From NCBI RefSeq assembly GCF_007860105.1, contig NZ_SJPU01000001.1:1656118-1720117 (forward strand): 64,000 bases of DNA, given 5' to 3'. How positions within the stretch are numbered: position 1 is the first letter of the stretch; every line of letters begins with the position of its first letter. Of the stretch, positions 1 to 10,286 are shown one piece after another. Both the position numbers and the translations under genes were made by a program. The stretch comes from Allorhodopirellula heiligendammensis. GTDB taxonomy: Bacteria; Planctomycetota; Planctomycetia; Pirellulales; Pirellulaceae. A model generated the notes under the pieces. It did no database searches. It had not been told where the DNA came from and worked only from the letters and a program-made list of their open reading frames with translations.

Positions 1-3000
1 GATGACCCCAGCGATGCGAATACGGTATTGCGACTAGTGCGAGAAATGATCGGGCAGCTACCGGAGCCTGCGATGGAAGTTTACGAACTTCGGTACGGGC
101 CTTTGGCGACAAAGATCCTCAGCGAGGCGCAGCCGACGCGGGATTGGCAGGCCGTCGAACAGGTGCGGCGAGAATTCTTTCACACCAAGGCAGGTTATCG
201 GGCCAGCTACTTGTTGGCGACGCGAGAGTGGTTGCTGGGCAATCCCCTCGCGGTCTCGCTGCTGCTCGATGATGTGGTGGGTCTGCCCCGAGCGGTCGAG
301 CAGCTCGGTGACGAAGTGGTTTGGATGCACGCCGGTGCCAGTGTGTTGGCAGGCCGACCGCTGCAAACTCCGACTCGACTGCCTGCTGATTTTGTTCCGA
401 CCGAGACCGTCGACGCTCAGGCATCTGCTGGCGGGACGACTGAGTGGGAATCCGCTGTGCAGGCGAGATTCTCGGAGATGGCCTTCACGATTGATCCGGC
501 AGCGGAGAGTTATCCCTATCTGGGTGGACGTCCCAACCGCAGCGGATTTTCGGAAGGTGAGATGCCCCTGAGCAATCCCCGGTGGATGCTCGAGACCTCG
601 GGCAGCCCCCGTCAAGAACGCATGATCGAAGCGGAGACGGCGCAGTTGAAATCGAGCGGCCAATTGCCGCCGCCGTCGTGGATGCCACTGCGAGTGGGAG
701 ACCAATTGCTGATGCGGACAACCCAGCGGTTGATTGGTGCCGATTACCGCACGGGTAAACGCGTCTGGCAGTATCCATGGTTCGATCCTCCCGAAGAACT
801 CGCCGCCTTGGACAATGAAGATTCCGTGGACCTACGTGAGGAAGAAGATCCCAAAGATATTTTGGTGCAGCGGGTTTGGAACGATGTTCCTTACGGCCAG
901 GTATCGAGTGATGGCGAGCGGGTTTTCATGATCAATGATCTAGGGGCGATCGAGACCGAACGTATCAATCCGTTTGGGATGCGCGCGACGAGTGCTGTCC
1001 AAGCTAGCAAGAACACGCTTGTGGCGCTGGATCTCGCTACGGAGGGCAAGTTGCTGTGGCGACTCGGTTCAGCGGAAACGACGCCTTCACCTTTCTCCGA
1101 AGCGTTCTTCTTGGGGCCACCGCTGCCGGTTCGTGGCCTGCTGTACGTCATGGCTGAAATGGCCGGTGAGATTGTCTTGGTCTGCCTGGATCCGCTGGAT
1201 GGTAGCGAAGTGTGGCGGCAGGTTTTGGTGTCCGTCGAAGCGAGTGGGATCACGACCGATCCCGTCCGACGCGTCGCGGGAGCGACGGTGACCTATCACG
1301 AGGGATTGCTGATTTGTCCTACCGGAGCTGGCATTACGGTGGCGGTCGATCTGATTGATCGGACGCTGCGCTGGGCCAACGAACATGCACGCAACCGCGA
1401 ATTCACGCAGAACGCGTTTCGCCAGCCCGTTGACCTGCCCATGAGCCAACTGAGTCAACGTTGGGCAACGTCCGTTGCGATCGGTCACGGCACGAGCATC
1501 GCGCTGACGCCCGTGGAATCCGATCGCATGATTGTGGCTGACGCCGTCACCGGAGTCGATCGTTTTCGTCCGCAACCACGCGGCAAAAATTTGTATTTGG
1601 CCGGAGTCCGTAACAACCAGTACCTGATCGTTCGCGCCGATCGCGTGATGGCATTTGATTTACAATCCGGCCATGAGATTTGGAGCACTGCCATCGACCT
1701 GATGAGCCCTGGTCAACGAGTTTCTGGCCGAGGGGTGTTCGGTCCCGCAAGTTATTTCCTTCCAACGACCACCGATGAACTGATTGAGATCGGCTTGGAG
1801 TCCGGCCGAGTTCTGTCACGCCGTCAAACACGCTTCCCCCTGGGCAACCTTGTCGCCATCGACGGTGAAGTGATTTCGCAAGCCACGTCCACCCTTGCGG
1901 TAGCGTATGGCGAAGATACTTTGCGGCCTCACGTCGATCGCATTTTAGCTGCGGAGCCCGATGATTTTTTTGCGATGATTCGCAAAGCCGAACTATTGAT
2001 GGAGGACAACCAACGCGATGCCGCGCTCACGCTGCTTGCGAAAGCACGCTCGATCGATCCCGAGAATATCGAAGCCATCACGCTATCAGTCGAAGCGATG
2101 CTCAGTAGCCTGCGTGACCAACAGGACATTTCTACCGACGACCTGGACACGCTGCGAGAGTTGATCGATCGACCTGAGGAACACGCCGAATTGTTGGTGT
2201 TGCAGATCGAGCGTTTACTCAAGCCGCTGAAAGTATCTCCGGCTCCAGCGGTCGTTTCATCGTCAGACTTGAATCAAGCACTGGATTTGCTGCTCGAACT
2301 TTCATTGTTGACGATCGAACGACCGAGTTTGGCAAGCCAGAATGCGACACTATTTTCCCATCCTACACGTCAATTTACGCTGGACGCTTGGCTGACGGCC
2401 CGTGTCGCCGAAGTGGTTGCCATTGCCGAGGACGCCACACTCGCTGAGTTCGATACCCGGATGAGAGAACAACTGCAGAGTCGGATTCGCCCCAATCGCA
2501 TGACATTGAACCGAGTTGTGGAGCACTTTTCTCCGCTTTGGCGTGCGGTGGATGCGTTTCAGCGGAGTGTGATCGATCAATCGCATCAGCAGGGCGACGC
2601 TTTGGTGACCGAGCGATTGATTTGGGGCACGCGACTAACGACCGACTCAGGTGCAGCGGAACTCGACACAACGAGCTTGCTGACACTCGCCGAAGCGTAT
2701 AGTTTGGCGGGATGGGGCGAAGATCGTCGCTACATTGGACAGATACTGCAGCAGAGAATTCAGGAACCAGATGCTGCGCCGGAGGAGATTGCGGAGATCG
2801 CCGCGGTCCTCGATGAGTTCCAGGTACGCGGTGCGGTACGAGTTGATCCGGAGTCTTGGCCCCGCGGGCACGTCGAACTGCAATGGGAATCGACGCGACT
2901 GCCACAGACCCAGGCACTCATATCCGATCGACGGTATGCCCGAACGACCCGGTTGATGGGGCGGCAAATGTTGGGATGGCAGGCCATCAGCGACAACAGC

Positions 3001-4395
3001 CCCCTGTCGCTCTTGGATCACGACGGCATCAGCCATCCGATTTCTGTCGAGGGACTGACCAATCGCAATTCGAGTGACAAGGAGGTCACGATCAGTGGCG
3101 GTCTGATGCTCGTATTGACCCCCTCGGAATTAATTGCAATTGATTTGTTTCGGGTGCTCTCACCAGGCGCAGATGATGCAGTACGCTGGCGTCAGAGCCT
3201 GCGTCCTGACGGTCAACCCGTCGCTAAACGACGTAGTGAAACGTCCAAGTTTGGTGATCAGATTTATCGCTACGTTTCCAATTCGCCAACAGCCAACGCG
3301 GACGATGCGCAGCTCCGGCTAGGTCCTGTGCTCGGCGATCGGCTGTTTTTATTGCAGGGCCGCGATTTGATTTGCTACCACACCGTCACCGGTGAGCAAA
3401 TTTGGCGTACTCAGACAGCAATTCCCGGTAGCGGAGTCGTCGCTGGTGAAGGTCGGGTCGCGGTGGTGAGTGAACGGGCAAACCAAGTTGCCTATTTCGA
3501 TTGGTACGATGGGCGAGAGATCGTCACTGTGCCGCTCGACGTCGAATCCGTGATCGCGACAGCCGGACGGCACGTGCTGATGGTGAAAAAAGCCAGTGAG
3601 CAGGAGGGCGATGTTGAACTCTACGATCCCTATTTGCTCGAGATTGTCGACGGCATCTCGCGTGAAAGTGTGCGCAGCCGGATGGCATCACCGATCAATT
3701 TGACAGATGAAGTCCGATCGACTGCCCACGGTGAGTTGGTCGGTGGGCGATACATGGCCCTGCTGGACGATCAAGGACGCGCAACGATTTGGGATGTTTT
3801 GTCCGGCGCGGCTCTTGCCGATGTCGAGATTCCCCTGCGGCCGCGTTTGTCAGGACTCTCTGTTGTGCAGATCCGTGATCGTTTCCTATTGATGCCACGC
3901 TGTGAGTTGCCTCCGCCACCTGATGAGGAAGGTAACATCATCACGATCCCCAGCGGTATGTCGGTACAAGACGTGACGAGTGTGCATTGTGTCAAAGTGC
4001 CCGACGATGAGCCCCAGTCGGAGGCGAGTTTGGCGTGGTCGGACGTTTTCGATCAGGCCCGCGGTGTGACCACCTACCAGCCCTGGTTGACACCAATGCT
4101 CATGTTGGTGCGGCGTCAAACCTACATTGATAACGCCGCGACCAGACGGCATGAGCTGGATATCTGGACGCTTGACGTGGACCGTGGCAAGACGCTCAAT
4201 GAGTTGCTTGGCAAGAATATAGGCAGTCGCAATGTGCGTATCGAAACGCAAGTTCGCTTGCTGCCTCAACGCCATCAAATCTTTGCTACGATTCAAAGCC
4301 AACTGCTGACGTACACGTTCTCGGATCAGAAGTCGGAGCCAGTTAATTCAAACGAATCCGAAACGAGTGAATCCGAGACGAGTGAAACGCCATGA
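1..4395 (+). CDS. Propeller/TPR protein (PQQ-binding-like), 5' end outside window
   Basis: The frame is open from base 1 without a stop, so the gene starts upstream and the first TTG/ATG codons seen here are internal. About 1460 residues are visible. Blade-like stretches with the pattern A-L-D-x-x-x-G-x-x-x-W occur twice: an N-terminal set (G-K-R-V-W, G-K-L-L-W, G-S-E-V-W) and a C-terminal set (G-E-Q-I-W-R). Between them is a helical TPR-like segment near 1960-2110. The end is a low-complexity SETSESETSE tail. Such proteins in planctomycetes usually sit in or outside the cytoplasmic membrane; substrate and role are unknown. It overlaps nadD by 4 bp (ATGA), implying translational coupling. The fold is fairly sure, the function is not. 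Confidence 0.8.
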   Translation, partial: DDPSDANTVLRLVREMIGQLPEPAMEVYELRYGPLATKILSEAQPTRDWQAVEQVRREFFHTKAGYRASYLLATREWLLGNPLAVSLLLDDVVGLPRAVEQLGDEVVWMHAGASVLAGRPLQTPTRLPADFVPTETVDAQASAGGTTEWESAVQARFSEMAFTIDPAAESYPYLGGRPNRSGFSEGEMPLSNPRWMLETSGSPRQERMIEAETAQLKSSGQLPPPSWMPLRVGDQLLMRTTQRLIGADYRTGKRVWQYPWFDPPEELAALDNEDSVDLREEEDPKDILVQRVWNDVPYGQVSSDGERVFMINDLGAIETERINPFGMRATSAVQASKNTLVALDLATEGKLLWRLGSAETTPSPFSEAFFLGPPLPVRGLLYVMAEMAGEIVLVCLDPLDGSEVWRQVLVSVEASGITTDPVRRVAGATVTYHEGLLICPTGAGITVAVDLIDRTLRWANEHARNREFTQNAFRQPVDLPMSQLSQRWATSVAIGHGTSIALTPVESDRMIVADAVTGVDRFRPQPRGKNLYLAGVRNNQYLIVRADRVMAFDLQSGHEIWSTAIDLMSPGQRVSGRGVFGPASYFLPTTTDELIEIGLESGRVLSRRQTRFPLGNLVAIDGEVISQATSTLAVAYGEDTLRPHVDRILAAEPDDFFAMIRKAELLMEDNQRDAALTLLAKARSIDPENIEAITLSVEAMLSSLRDQQDISTDDLDTLRELIDRPEEHAELLVLQIERLLKPLKVSPAPAVVSSSDLNQALDLLLELSLLTIERPSLASQNATLFSHPTRQFTLDAWLTARVAEVVAIAEDATLAEFDTRMREQLQSRIRPNRMTLNRVVEHFSPLWRAVDAFQRSVIDQSHQQGDALVTERLIWGTRLTTDSGAAELDTTSLLTLAEAYSLAGWGEDRRYIGQILQQRIQEPDAAPEEIAEIAAVLDEFQVRGAVRVDPESWPRGHVELQWESTRLPQTQALISDRRYARTTRLMGRQMLGWQAISDNSPLSLLDHDGISHPISVEGLTNRNSSDKEVTISGGLMLVLTPSELIAIDLFRVLSPGADDAVRWRQSLRPDGQPVAKRRSETSKFGDQIYRYVSNSPTANADDAQLRLGPVLGDRLFLLQGRDLICYHTVTGEQIWRTQTAIPGSGVVAGEGRVAVVSERANQVAYFDWYDGREIVTVPLDVESVIATAGRHVLMVKKASEQEGDVELYDPYLLEIVDGISRESVRSRMASPINLTDEVRSTAHGELVGGRYMALLDDQGRATIWDVLSGAALADVEIPLRPRLSGLSVVQIRDRFLLMPRCELPPPPDEEGNIITIPSGMSVQDVTSVHCVKVPDDEPQSEASLAWSDVFDQARGVTTYQPWLTPMLMLVRRQTYIDNAATRRHELDIWTLDVDRGKTLNELLGKNIGSRNVRIETQVRLLPQRHQIFATIQSQLLTYTFSDQKSEPVNSNESETSESETSETP

Positions 4396-5024
4396 CCAGT
4401 AGGTCGGGGGTCGGCGTGTTTGGGGGATCGTTTGACCCAGTGCATCTTGGGCATTTGTGGATCGCTGAGGCGGCATTGGAACATTTGCCGGTTGACCACG
4501 TGCGGTGGGTGCCCGCTGCGACGAGTCCGCTCAAGCCCGCTGGACCGGTGGCTAGCAATTCGCAGCGTCTGTCGATGTTGCGGCTCGCTCTTGCGGGCCA
4601 ATCCGGACATGTCATCGATACGCTGGAACTCGACCGGGACGGCATTAGCTACACCGTCGATACGCTAGAAGATCTGCGTGCTGCGTTTCCAAGTCGACCC
4701 TTGTTTTTAATCATTGGTGCCGATTCGTTAGCAAGTTTTGCTCAGTGGGAAGCACCCGAGCGACTGTTGCAACAGTGTGTCCTGGCAGTCGTCCGGCGTG
4801 GTGGAGTGCCCTCGCCCGACTACAGCATCCTCAACCGATTTGCCTCGGCGGAGCGAGTCGACCAGTGCCGCAGCGCAGAAATCATGATGCCGCAAATCGA
4901 AATCAGTAGCAGTGACTTGCGTCAGCGAATCAGCCAGGCACGCTCGATCCGATTTCGTGTTCCCCATCCGGTGACCGCTTTCCTGGACCATACCGGCCTC
5001 TATCGCGAACAGGTTCGATGCTAG
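4392..5024 (+). CDS. nadD: Nicotinate-nucleotide adenylyltransferase
   Basis: This 210-residue protein transfers AMP from ATP to nicotinate mononucleotide, giving deamido-NAD in cytoplasmic NAD biosynthesis. Near the N-terminus it has the nucleotidyltransferase signature G-G-S-F-D-P-V-H-L-G-H, and near the C-terminus I-S-S-S-D-L-R-Q-R-I, the second substrate-binding motif of the NadD family. Length matches the family (about 190-220). The ATG lies inside the stop region of the upstream propeller gene (ATGA overlap), so the two are probably co-translated. No unusual features were seen. Confidence 0.95.
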   Translation: MTSRSGVGVFGGSFDPVHLGHLWIAEAALEHLPVDHVRWVPAATSPLKPAGPVASNSQRLSMLRLALAGQSGHVIDTLELDRDGISYTVDTLEDLRAAFPSRPLFLIIGADSLASFAQWEAPERLLQQCVLAVVRRGGVPSPDYSILNRFASAERVDQCRSAEIMMPQIEISSSDLRQRISQARSIRFRVPHPVTAFLDHTGLYREQVRC

Positions 5025-5114
5025 ACGCCGATCGTCGTCCTTGAATGTGGATTGGCAATGAGCCATATTCTGTTGTGTTTCCCGTTCGATGAATCCGGCA
5101 AATTGGTAACCGCT

Positions 5115-6122
5115 ATGACTACTCTTTATCCACTGCGTTTTGAGCCGCTGTTTCGGCAATACCTGTGGGGTGGGCGGCGGTTAGGGACGGAGTTGAATAA
5201 GCCGATTGATGATGATGGCGTGTTTGCCGAGAGCTGGGAAATAGTCGATCATGGCGACGATCAGAGTATCGTCGCGAACGGGCCTTTGGCGGGGACGTCG
5301 CTGCATGAATTGATCGAGCAGGATGCGACTGCGCTGCTGGGTGATCGCGTCGCGACCGCAATCCGCAGTGAGTCATTGCCCAGCAATTTGCGGAATCGAT
5401 TTCCCTTACTGCTGAAGATGCTCGACGCCAGTCGCGATCTGTCTGTCCAGGTTCACCCGAACGACGCTCAAGGCAGTCGGTTGGATCCGCCTGATCTGGG
5501 GAAAACGGAGGCATGGATGGTGATCGATGCCGTTCCTGGTAGCAAGATTTATGCGGGTTTGAAGGCGGGCATTGATCGGGAAGCGTTCGCTGCCGCGGTG
5601 GCAGCGGGACGTACCGAGGAGACACTGCATTCGTTTGAGCCGAGCGTAGGTGATTGCATTTTTATCCCTGCGGGCACCATCCATGCGATTGGGGCAGGAT
5701 TGCTGGTAGCGGAGATTCAACAAGCTAGCGATACCACGTTTCGTATCTACGATTGGGGGCGCGTCGAAGCAAATGGTCAACCGCGAACGTTGCACATCAA
5801 GCAGTCTTTGGATGTGATCGATTTCGAAAGTGGTCCGGTCAGTCCTGTGACACCGGTGCCGGTGGCTAGTGATGCCGCTGCGGTTACTTTGGTGGACTGC
5901 GATAAGTTCACGCTGCAGCGATACACGCTCAGTGACTCCCATCGCATCGACACTCGCAACACGTTTCAAGTCATCGCGGTGCTCTCTGGAGCGATTCGAA
6001 TCGCGGGGGACGCTTCTGCCGATGTGCTGCGCAAGGGTGATACGATGTTAGTGCCAGCCTGTGTGGAGAGCATTCTCATTGATCCGGTCGAGGCCGCAGA
6101 GTTGATGGTTGCCTCAGCCTGA
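5115..6122 (+). CDS. manA: Class I mannose-6-phosphate isomerase
   Basis: A 335-residue cupin-type isomerase interconverting mannose 6-phosphate and fructose 6-phosphate, a cytoplasmic step linking glycolysis to mannose-containing glycans. It shows the short bacterial (YvyI/ManA-like) pattern: N-terminal P-L-x-F-E-P-L-F-R-Q-Y-L-W-G-G, zinc ligands in Q-V-H-P-N-D and K-T-E-A-W, and the later ligand in A-G-T-I-H-A-I-G. The frame is open back to 5052, but the ATG at 5115 starts exactly at the conserved N-terminus and is preferred. It follows nadD after about 90 bp and may share its transcript. Confidence 0.92.
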   Translation: MTTLYPLRFEPLFRQYLWGGRRLGTELNKPIDDDGVFAESWEIVDHGDDQSIVANGPLAGTSLHELIEQDATALLGDRVATAIRSESLPSNLRNRFPLLLKMLDASRDLSVQVHPNDAQGSRLDPPDLGKTEAWMVIDAVPGSKIYAGLKAGIDREAFAAAVAAGRTEETLHSFEPSVGDCIFIPAGTIHAIGAGLLVAEIQQASDTTFRIYDWGRVEANGQPRTLHIKQSLDVIDFESGPVSPVTPVPVASDAAAVTLVDCDKFTLQRYTLSDSHRIDTRNTFQVIAVLSGAIRIAGDASADVLRKGDTMLVPACVESILIDPVEAAELMVASA

Positions 6123-6393
6123 TTGCGTGGCTGCGTGCACCAGCACAATCTCAGTTTCAACCATCCAAACATCGAAACGAGGGATGGGGCCATTGCCCCG
6201 TCCACGACCCATCTCCTGCATGCTCGGGGCAATGATCCCGAGCTGCGAATGAATCAAAGTTCCCCAGGTTGAACGGCCCATCTCGTCCCTCGCTGGCGTC
6301 TCGGGTCCGTGATCACAGATTCGAACTGCGAAAGCGACTAGGTCAACAGGCTGCGAACGCCGGCGCGGCTCATTCGCTCGACCGCCTCAACGC

Positions 6394-7308
6394 CTATTCC
6401 ACCATTTCGTCGCGGCATGCATTGGTCAGTGGCCCGAGGCCGTCGATTTCAACGCGGCACTGATCGCCGTGTTGGAGGTATCGCGGTGGGACGCGTGCAT
6501 CACCCACGCCGGGTGGGGTTCCTGTGAAGATCAAGTCGCCGGGCCGTAGCGTGATGAACTTGCTCAGGTGCGAGACCAGCGTGGGGATATCAAAGATCAG
6601 TTGAGCCGTCGTGCTCGACTGCACCACTTCCTCTCCAGCCTCATTCCCAAGCACCATCTTGACGCTCACGTCGCTAGCATTACCGAACTGGTCGGCGGTC
6701 ACGATGGCCGGGCCAACAGGAGCAAACGTGTCGAAGGTTTTCCCCAGCAGCCATTGACCGCCTGGACGACCTTTCTGCCAATCACGCGCCGACACATCGT
6801 GGCCAGCGGTGTATCCGAATACAAACTGGAGTGCGTCGGCTTCGCTAACATGACGTGCGGTCTTGCCGATCACGATGACCAGTTCCGCTTCGTAGTCAAC
6901 TTTCTTGCTCAGTTTGGGTAGCACAATATCTTCACCCGAGCCGATCAGCGTGGAGTTGAATTTACTGAACACGACAGGCTCGGTGGGCGGCTCGGCACCT
7001 GTTTCGATGGCATGGTCGAGATAATTCAGTCCAATGCAAATTACTTTCTCAGGGAGGGCGACCGGCGGTAAAAATTTTTCAGGTGCGGTTTGCCATTGAG
7101 CTTCGGTTGGCTGTGGTATGCTTTCGATCTGATCGATCGTCCAGTCGAAGATGTCTTTGCTGTTTGCTAGCAATGCTTCGGTTGGTTCATCAATCAGTTT
7201 CGCGAGTGGGCAAACCTGCGGGGATTGCGTTGAATCGGCCTCACCGGCACGGTAGAGTGCGAAGCGAACTTGACCTGAAGGTTCCAGGTAACGACAGAAT
7301 GCGGCCAT
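6394..7308 (-). CDS. Fumarylacetoacetate hydrolase family protein
   Basis: A 304-residue FAH-superfamily enzyme. After a variable N-terminal domain of about 80 residues comes the catalytic fold with I-C-I-G-L-N-Y-x-D-H, the metal-binding D-Y-E-A-E-L and G-Y-T-A-G-H-D-V-S-A-R-D-W-Q, and C-terminal G-D-L-I-F-T-G-T-P-P-G-V-G. Relatives are acylpyruvate hydrolases, 2-keto-4-pentenoate hydratases or oxaloacetate decarboxylases, all dependent on Mg or Mn, and the substrate cannot be chosen from sequence. It is a single gene on the minus strand, divergent from the sugar isomerase gene at 7535. Length and motifs are complete. Confidence 0.9.
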   Translation of the reverse strand: MAAFCRYLEPSGQVRFALYRAGEADSTQSPQVCPLAKLIDEPTEALLANSKDIFDWTIDQIESIPQPTEAQWQTAPEKFLPPVALPEKVICIGLNYLDHAIETGAEPPTEPVVFSKFNSTLIGSGEDIVLPKLSKKVDYEAELVIVIGKTARHVSEADALQFVFGYTAGHDVSARDWQKGRPGGQWLLGKTFDTFAPVGPAIVTADQFGNASDVSVKMVLGNEAGEEVVQSSTTAQLIFDIPTLVSHLSKFITLRPGDLIFTGTPPGVGDARVPPRYLQHGDQCRVEIDGLGPLTNACRDEMVE

Positions 7309-7534
7309 GATCGAAGCAGTGAAGTGAGTGTGGGAATGGGTGAATGCAGAGCGAGATTTTTATCGTCTTTGCGCGGTGGATGTTGAATATCTTTCGAAAC
7401 AAATCTTTACACAGCGACACGATCTCGACATACTGCCGACCATCATACCGTGCAGTCGCGGTCGACCCAACCTGCGTGGGATGGGTACATTGGCAGCGTC
7501 CGTTTGACTCGCTCTTTTCGCGTGATTCGACTTG

Positions 7535-8353
7535 ATGATGAACACCCTCGCGGTCAATCAGTTATCGACATTTCGATGGGATCTCGAGACAGACGCTCAA
7601 GCATATGCCGAACATGGATTCGCTGGCATCGGATTGTTCCGGCCCAAGGTAGAAGACTTTGGTATCGATCGCTGTGTGGAGTTGCTTGCTGACTTAAACT
7701 TGTCGGCAACTTCGCTAAGTTGGGCGGGAGGATTCACCGGCAGTGATGGACGTGGTTTCAACGATGCCGTTCGCGACGCGATGTCAGCGGTAACCGATGC
7801 TGCGAACCTCCGCGCCGAGACACTCATCGTGCTGGCAGGTGGTCGCAATAATCACATTCGTCGTCACGCTCGACGGACCCTGTGCGAAGCATTGGCGAAG
7901 GTGTCGATCGTCGCCGAGGAGTTCGGCGTGCAGATCGCACTGGAGCCCTTTCATCCAGGCTGTGGGCATGAGTGGTCCTTTGTCAATGATCTCGAATCCA
8001 CTCTGCAGATCATCGATATGGTCGGTAGTCCTAATCTCGGTATCGTGCTCGATACGTACCACGTTGGCATGGACGATGATGTGCTCCGATGGTTGCCGCA
8101 TGTTAGCCCGCATGTCCATTTGTTGCAGCTGGGAGACGGCCGGCACAGTCCGCTGGGCGAGATGAACCGCTGTCTGCTTGGCGACGGCTGCGTGCCGATC
8201 GAGTCGATCGTCCAAACGCTGTTGGATCAGGGCTATCAAGGACCAATCGAAGCCGAGGTGATCGGTGAAGATGTCGAGCCGCTTGAGTATGAGATGGTAT
8301 TGGCTCACACTCGGCGTTACCTCGATCAGTTGACCCAGTCGAAGGTGCACTAA
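7535..8353 (+). CDS. Sugar phosphate isomerase/epimerase (xylose isomerase-like TIM barrel)
   Basis: A TIM-barrel protein of about 272 residues of the AP-endonuclease-2 superfamily. Metal-binding candidates are the Glu in A-L-E-P-F-H-P, the Asp and His in V-L-D-T-Y-H-V-G, the His in H-L-L-Q-L-G-D-G, and the Glu in E-A-E-V-I-G-E. Members include hydroxypyruvate isomerase, tagatose 3-epimerase and inosose dehydratase; no subfamily can be fixed here. TTG 7532, ATG 7535 and ATG 7538 are adjacent start choices, and ATG 7535 is used. The gene stands alone, followed by a hairpin just after its stop. Confidence 0.88.
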   Translation: MMNTLAVNQLSTFRWDLETDAQAYAEHGFAGIGLFRPKVEDFGIDRCVELLADLNLSATSLSWAGGFTGSDGRGFNDAVRDAMSAVTDAANLRAETLIVLAGGRNNHIRRHARRTLCEALAKVSIVAEEFGVQIALEPFHPGCGHEWSFVNDLESTLQIIDMVGSPNLGIVLDTYHVGMDDDVLRWLPHVSPHVHLLQLGDGRHSPLGEMNRCLLGDGCVPIESIVQTLLDQGYQGPIEAEVIGEDVEPLEYEMVLAHTRRYLDQLTQSKVH

Positions 8354-8377
8354 ACGCCACCTGGAGCACGTGGCGTT
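8353..8377 (+). terminator. Hairpin after the isomerase gene
   Basis: The 8-bp arms AACGCCAC and GTGGCGTT are separated by 9 bases, directly at the end of the 7535-8353 gene. There is no strong T-tract after it, so it may be only an RNA-stabilising hairpin. Confidence 0.45.
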
Positions 8378-8632
8378 ACTTGTGAGAAAGCAGCGAGTTT
8401 CGTTGATCGCGTGAGCCGTTGGGGTGCCAGCCGACGTGATTGGTTTTGTCGGGGGAAAACAAGGGCAAGCTGCCTGTTGATTTACTACCTCGACGCGCCA
8501 ACAAGGCAGTCCAGCTCGTTCTTCGCTTGCGTTTAAGAATAGTATTGGTGCGTTCGGACAGTGAAAGCAACCAACTCGGCCGGCTGCTCGCTCCCAAGCG
8601 GCTGATCAACGAGACGCTGGCCAGTCACGAGC

Positions 8633-10258
8633 CTACGGTTTGGGGACGTGGCGGTATTGGCCGAAATTGTTTTCGGCGATTCGTCGCATGCGACTCTCAC
8701 CTTCCCGGCTGTGGTAGCTGATCGTGTGCACGATGCTGATCGGTTTGGTCTCACCGAACAGGTTCGTCACTTTGTTTTCCTTCTGGAGCAAGTCTTCGAT
8801 GCCTTGGGGGAACTCACCGTCAGACAGCAGGAAGATGACATCCGGTTTGATTCTTTGAAGGGCGTACTCGAGCGGTTCATACGGCGCTTTCCCGCGATCC
8901 ATTTCCACTCGCATCGCCCAGCTCTTGAGGCGTTGCTTGTTGACGGTGGTGGCTGCGACACTCCGGGATTCGTCCTGGTCGGCGCGGGTGATTCGCATGT
9001 AGTCGCACTCGGCGTCAAAGAAGATGACATAGAATCGTTGCTCGGGTTTGAGCATGTCGATGGACTCCAGCAGCGCTCGTCGAGCAGACACGAAGGCGTC
9101 CCCCATGCTGCCTGAGCTATCAACGAGATAAGCGAAGTGGTTGCCGCCTCCCTCCACACCGCAGAACTGCATCCTATTATCGGAATCACTCGGAGATGCT
9201 TTCATCGCCGCCGAGGAGGCCGCTGCGTTTCGGGAGAACGATGCTAGATGGGGCGAGGGAGTCGTGGCGGCGCCGAGCGAATCCACGCTGACCTTAACGG
9301 CCGTCATCTCGCCGAGCGGATCGAGTTCGACAACAGACTCGTCAGGAGCCGTCTCGGACGTCACGGCTTCGGGCTGGGCCGTTTCAATCTCAATCGTTTG
9401 AATCACTTCTTCGCTGGGCTCGTTTGCCGACGCCGCCAATGCGATCTGATCTTTGGGCATCACCGTGCTCAGTGTGAACGCTGCCAAGCAAAGGAGCAAA
9501 ATGAGGTGAACAATGCAGCTGATGATTACCGGTGTGGATCGACGTTGCGGCGCCGCTGGGTCAGTCTGCTCATCGATGGGTTTAATCTTCGCGGAGCTTG
9601 TCGGAAGTTTTGCCCGCGTCGGTGGAGTGTCAAGCGTCTTGGCGACTTTCGCTTCCCCAGGTTTCCGCTGCGCTGCTGGCGATCGCGTCGGGGCGGCATC
9701 TTTGCTCTCAGTTCGCCACCGGCCGCGAGGTGGTTTCACGCCGCAGTGCGGTCCATCTTGCCGAACGTGTTGATTGTTGTGTCGAGATTGAGCCTCGCGA
9801 ATCGCTTCCCAGCTCTTGAACCGAGCGAGTGGGGAATGGAGCCTCGAGCCGGAAGCGTTCGATTGCCGGGCCGCAGGAGATCTTGTAGGCTCCAGTGCAT
9901 CGTCTGGAATTTGATTGGCGAGTTCAGGTGTTCCGATCCCGGGTGTTTCATCGATTCCGAACTCCCTCAGCTGATCGGGAGTGAAGTTCTCGCCGGCATC
10001 GATGCGTTCGAGCAGCGATTCGAGTTGCTCGGCAGAGGCATCCAGTCGCGAGGCTTGGGCTTCGAGCCTCGCCGCTTCAGCCTGGCTGCGGACCCGCACG
10101 AGTTCGTGCAAGATTTTCGCCCGTTGGTGAATGAACCGATCCGGTTCATGTTCCTCTCCCGCCGGCGGTGGGGCGTCTCGGTCGAGTGCAGCCCGCTTCG
10201 CACTTGATGAGAGGGTGGTGGGCGGTCGGAGCGAGCGGCCCGACTCGGGCGAGGTCAT
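8633..10258 (-). CDS. Membrane-anchored von Willebrand factor type A domain protein
   Basis: A 541-residue protein. Residues 40-100 form a charged helical, probably coiled-coil region. A basic stretch precedes one transmembrane segment around residue 255 (V-I-I-S-C-I-V-H-L-I-L-L-L-C-L-A). The C-terminal 180 residues are a VWA domain with the MIDAS motif D-S-S-G-S-M-G and the later D-G-E-F-P. Layout implies a cytoplasmic N-terminus and an exported metal-binding VWA domain, useful for protein-protein contacts. Similar TM-VWA proteins are frequent in planctomycetes without a known role. It is 28 bp downstream of the PfpI gene on the same strand, so probably co-transcribed. Confidence 0.85.
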   Translation of the reverse strand: MTSPESGRSLRPPTTLSSSAKRAALDRDAPPPAGEEHEPDRFIHQRAKILHELVRVRSQAEAARLEAQASRLDASAEQLESLLERIDAGENFTPDQLREFGIDETPGIGTPELANQIPDDALEPTRSPAARQSNASGSRLHSPLARFKSWEAIREAQSRHNNQHVRQDGPHCGVKPPRGRWRTESKDAAPTRSPAAQRKPGEAKVAKTLDTPPTRAKLPTSSAKIKPIDEQTDPAAPQRRSTPVIISCIVHLILLLCLAAFTLSTVMPKDQIALAASANEPSEEVIQTIEIETAQPEAVTSETAPDESVVELDPLGEMTAVKVSVDSLGAATTPSPHLASFSRNAAASSAAMKASPSDSDNRMQFCGVEGGGNHFAYLVDSSGSMGDAFVSARRALLESIDMLKPEQRFYVIFFDAECDYMRITRADQDESRSVAATTVNKQRLKSWAMRVEMDRGKAPYEPLEYALQRIKPDVIFLLSDGEFPQGIEDLLQKENKVTNLFGETKPISIVHTISYHSREGESRMRRIAENNFGQYRHVPKP

Positions 10259-10286
10259 GTCGATTCGCTCATGATATTCTCAGGAC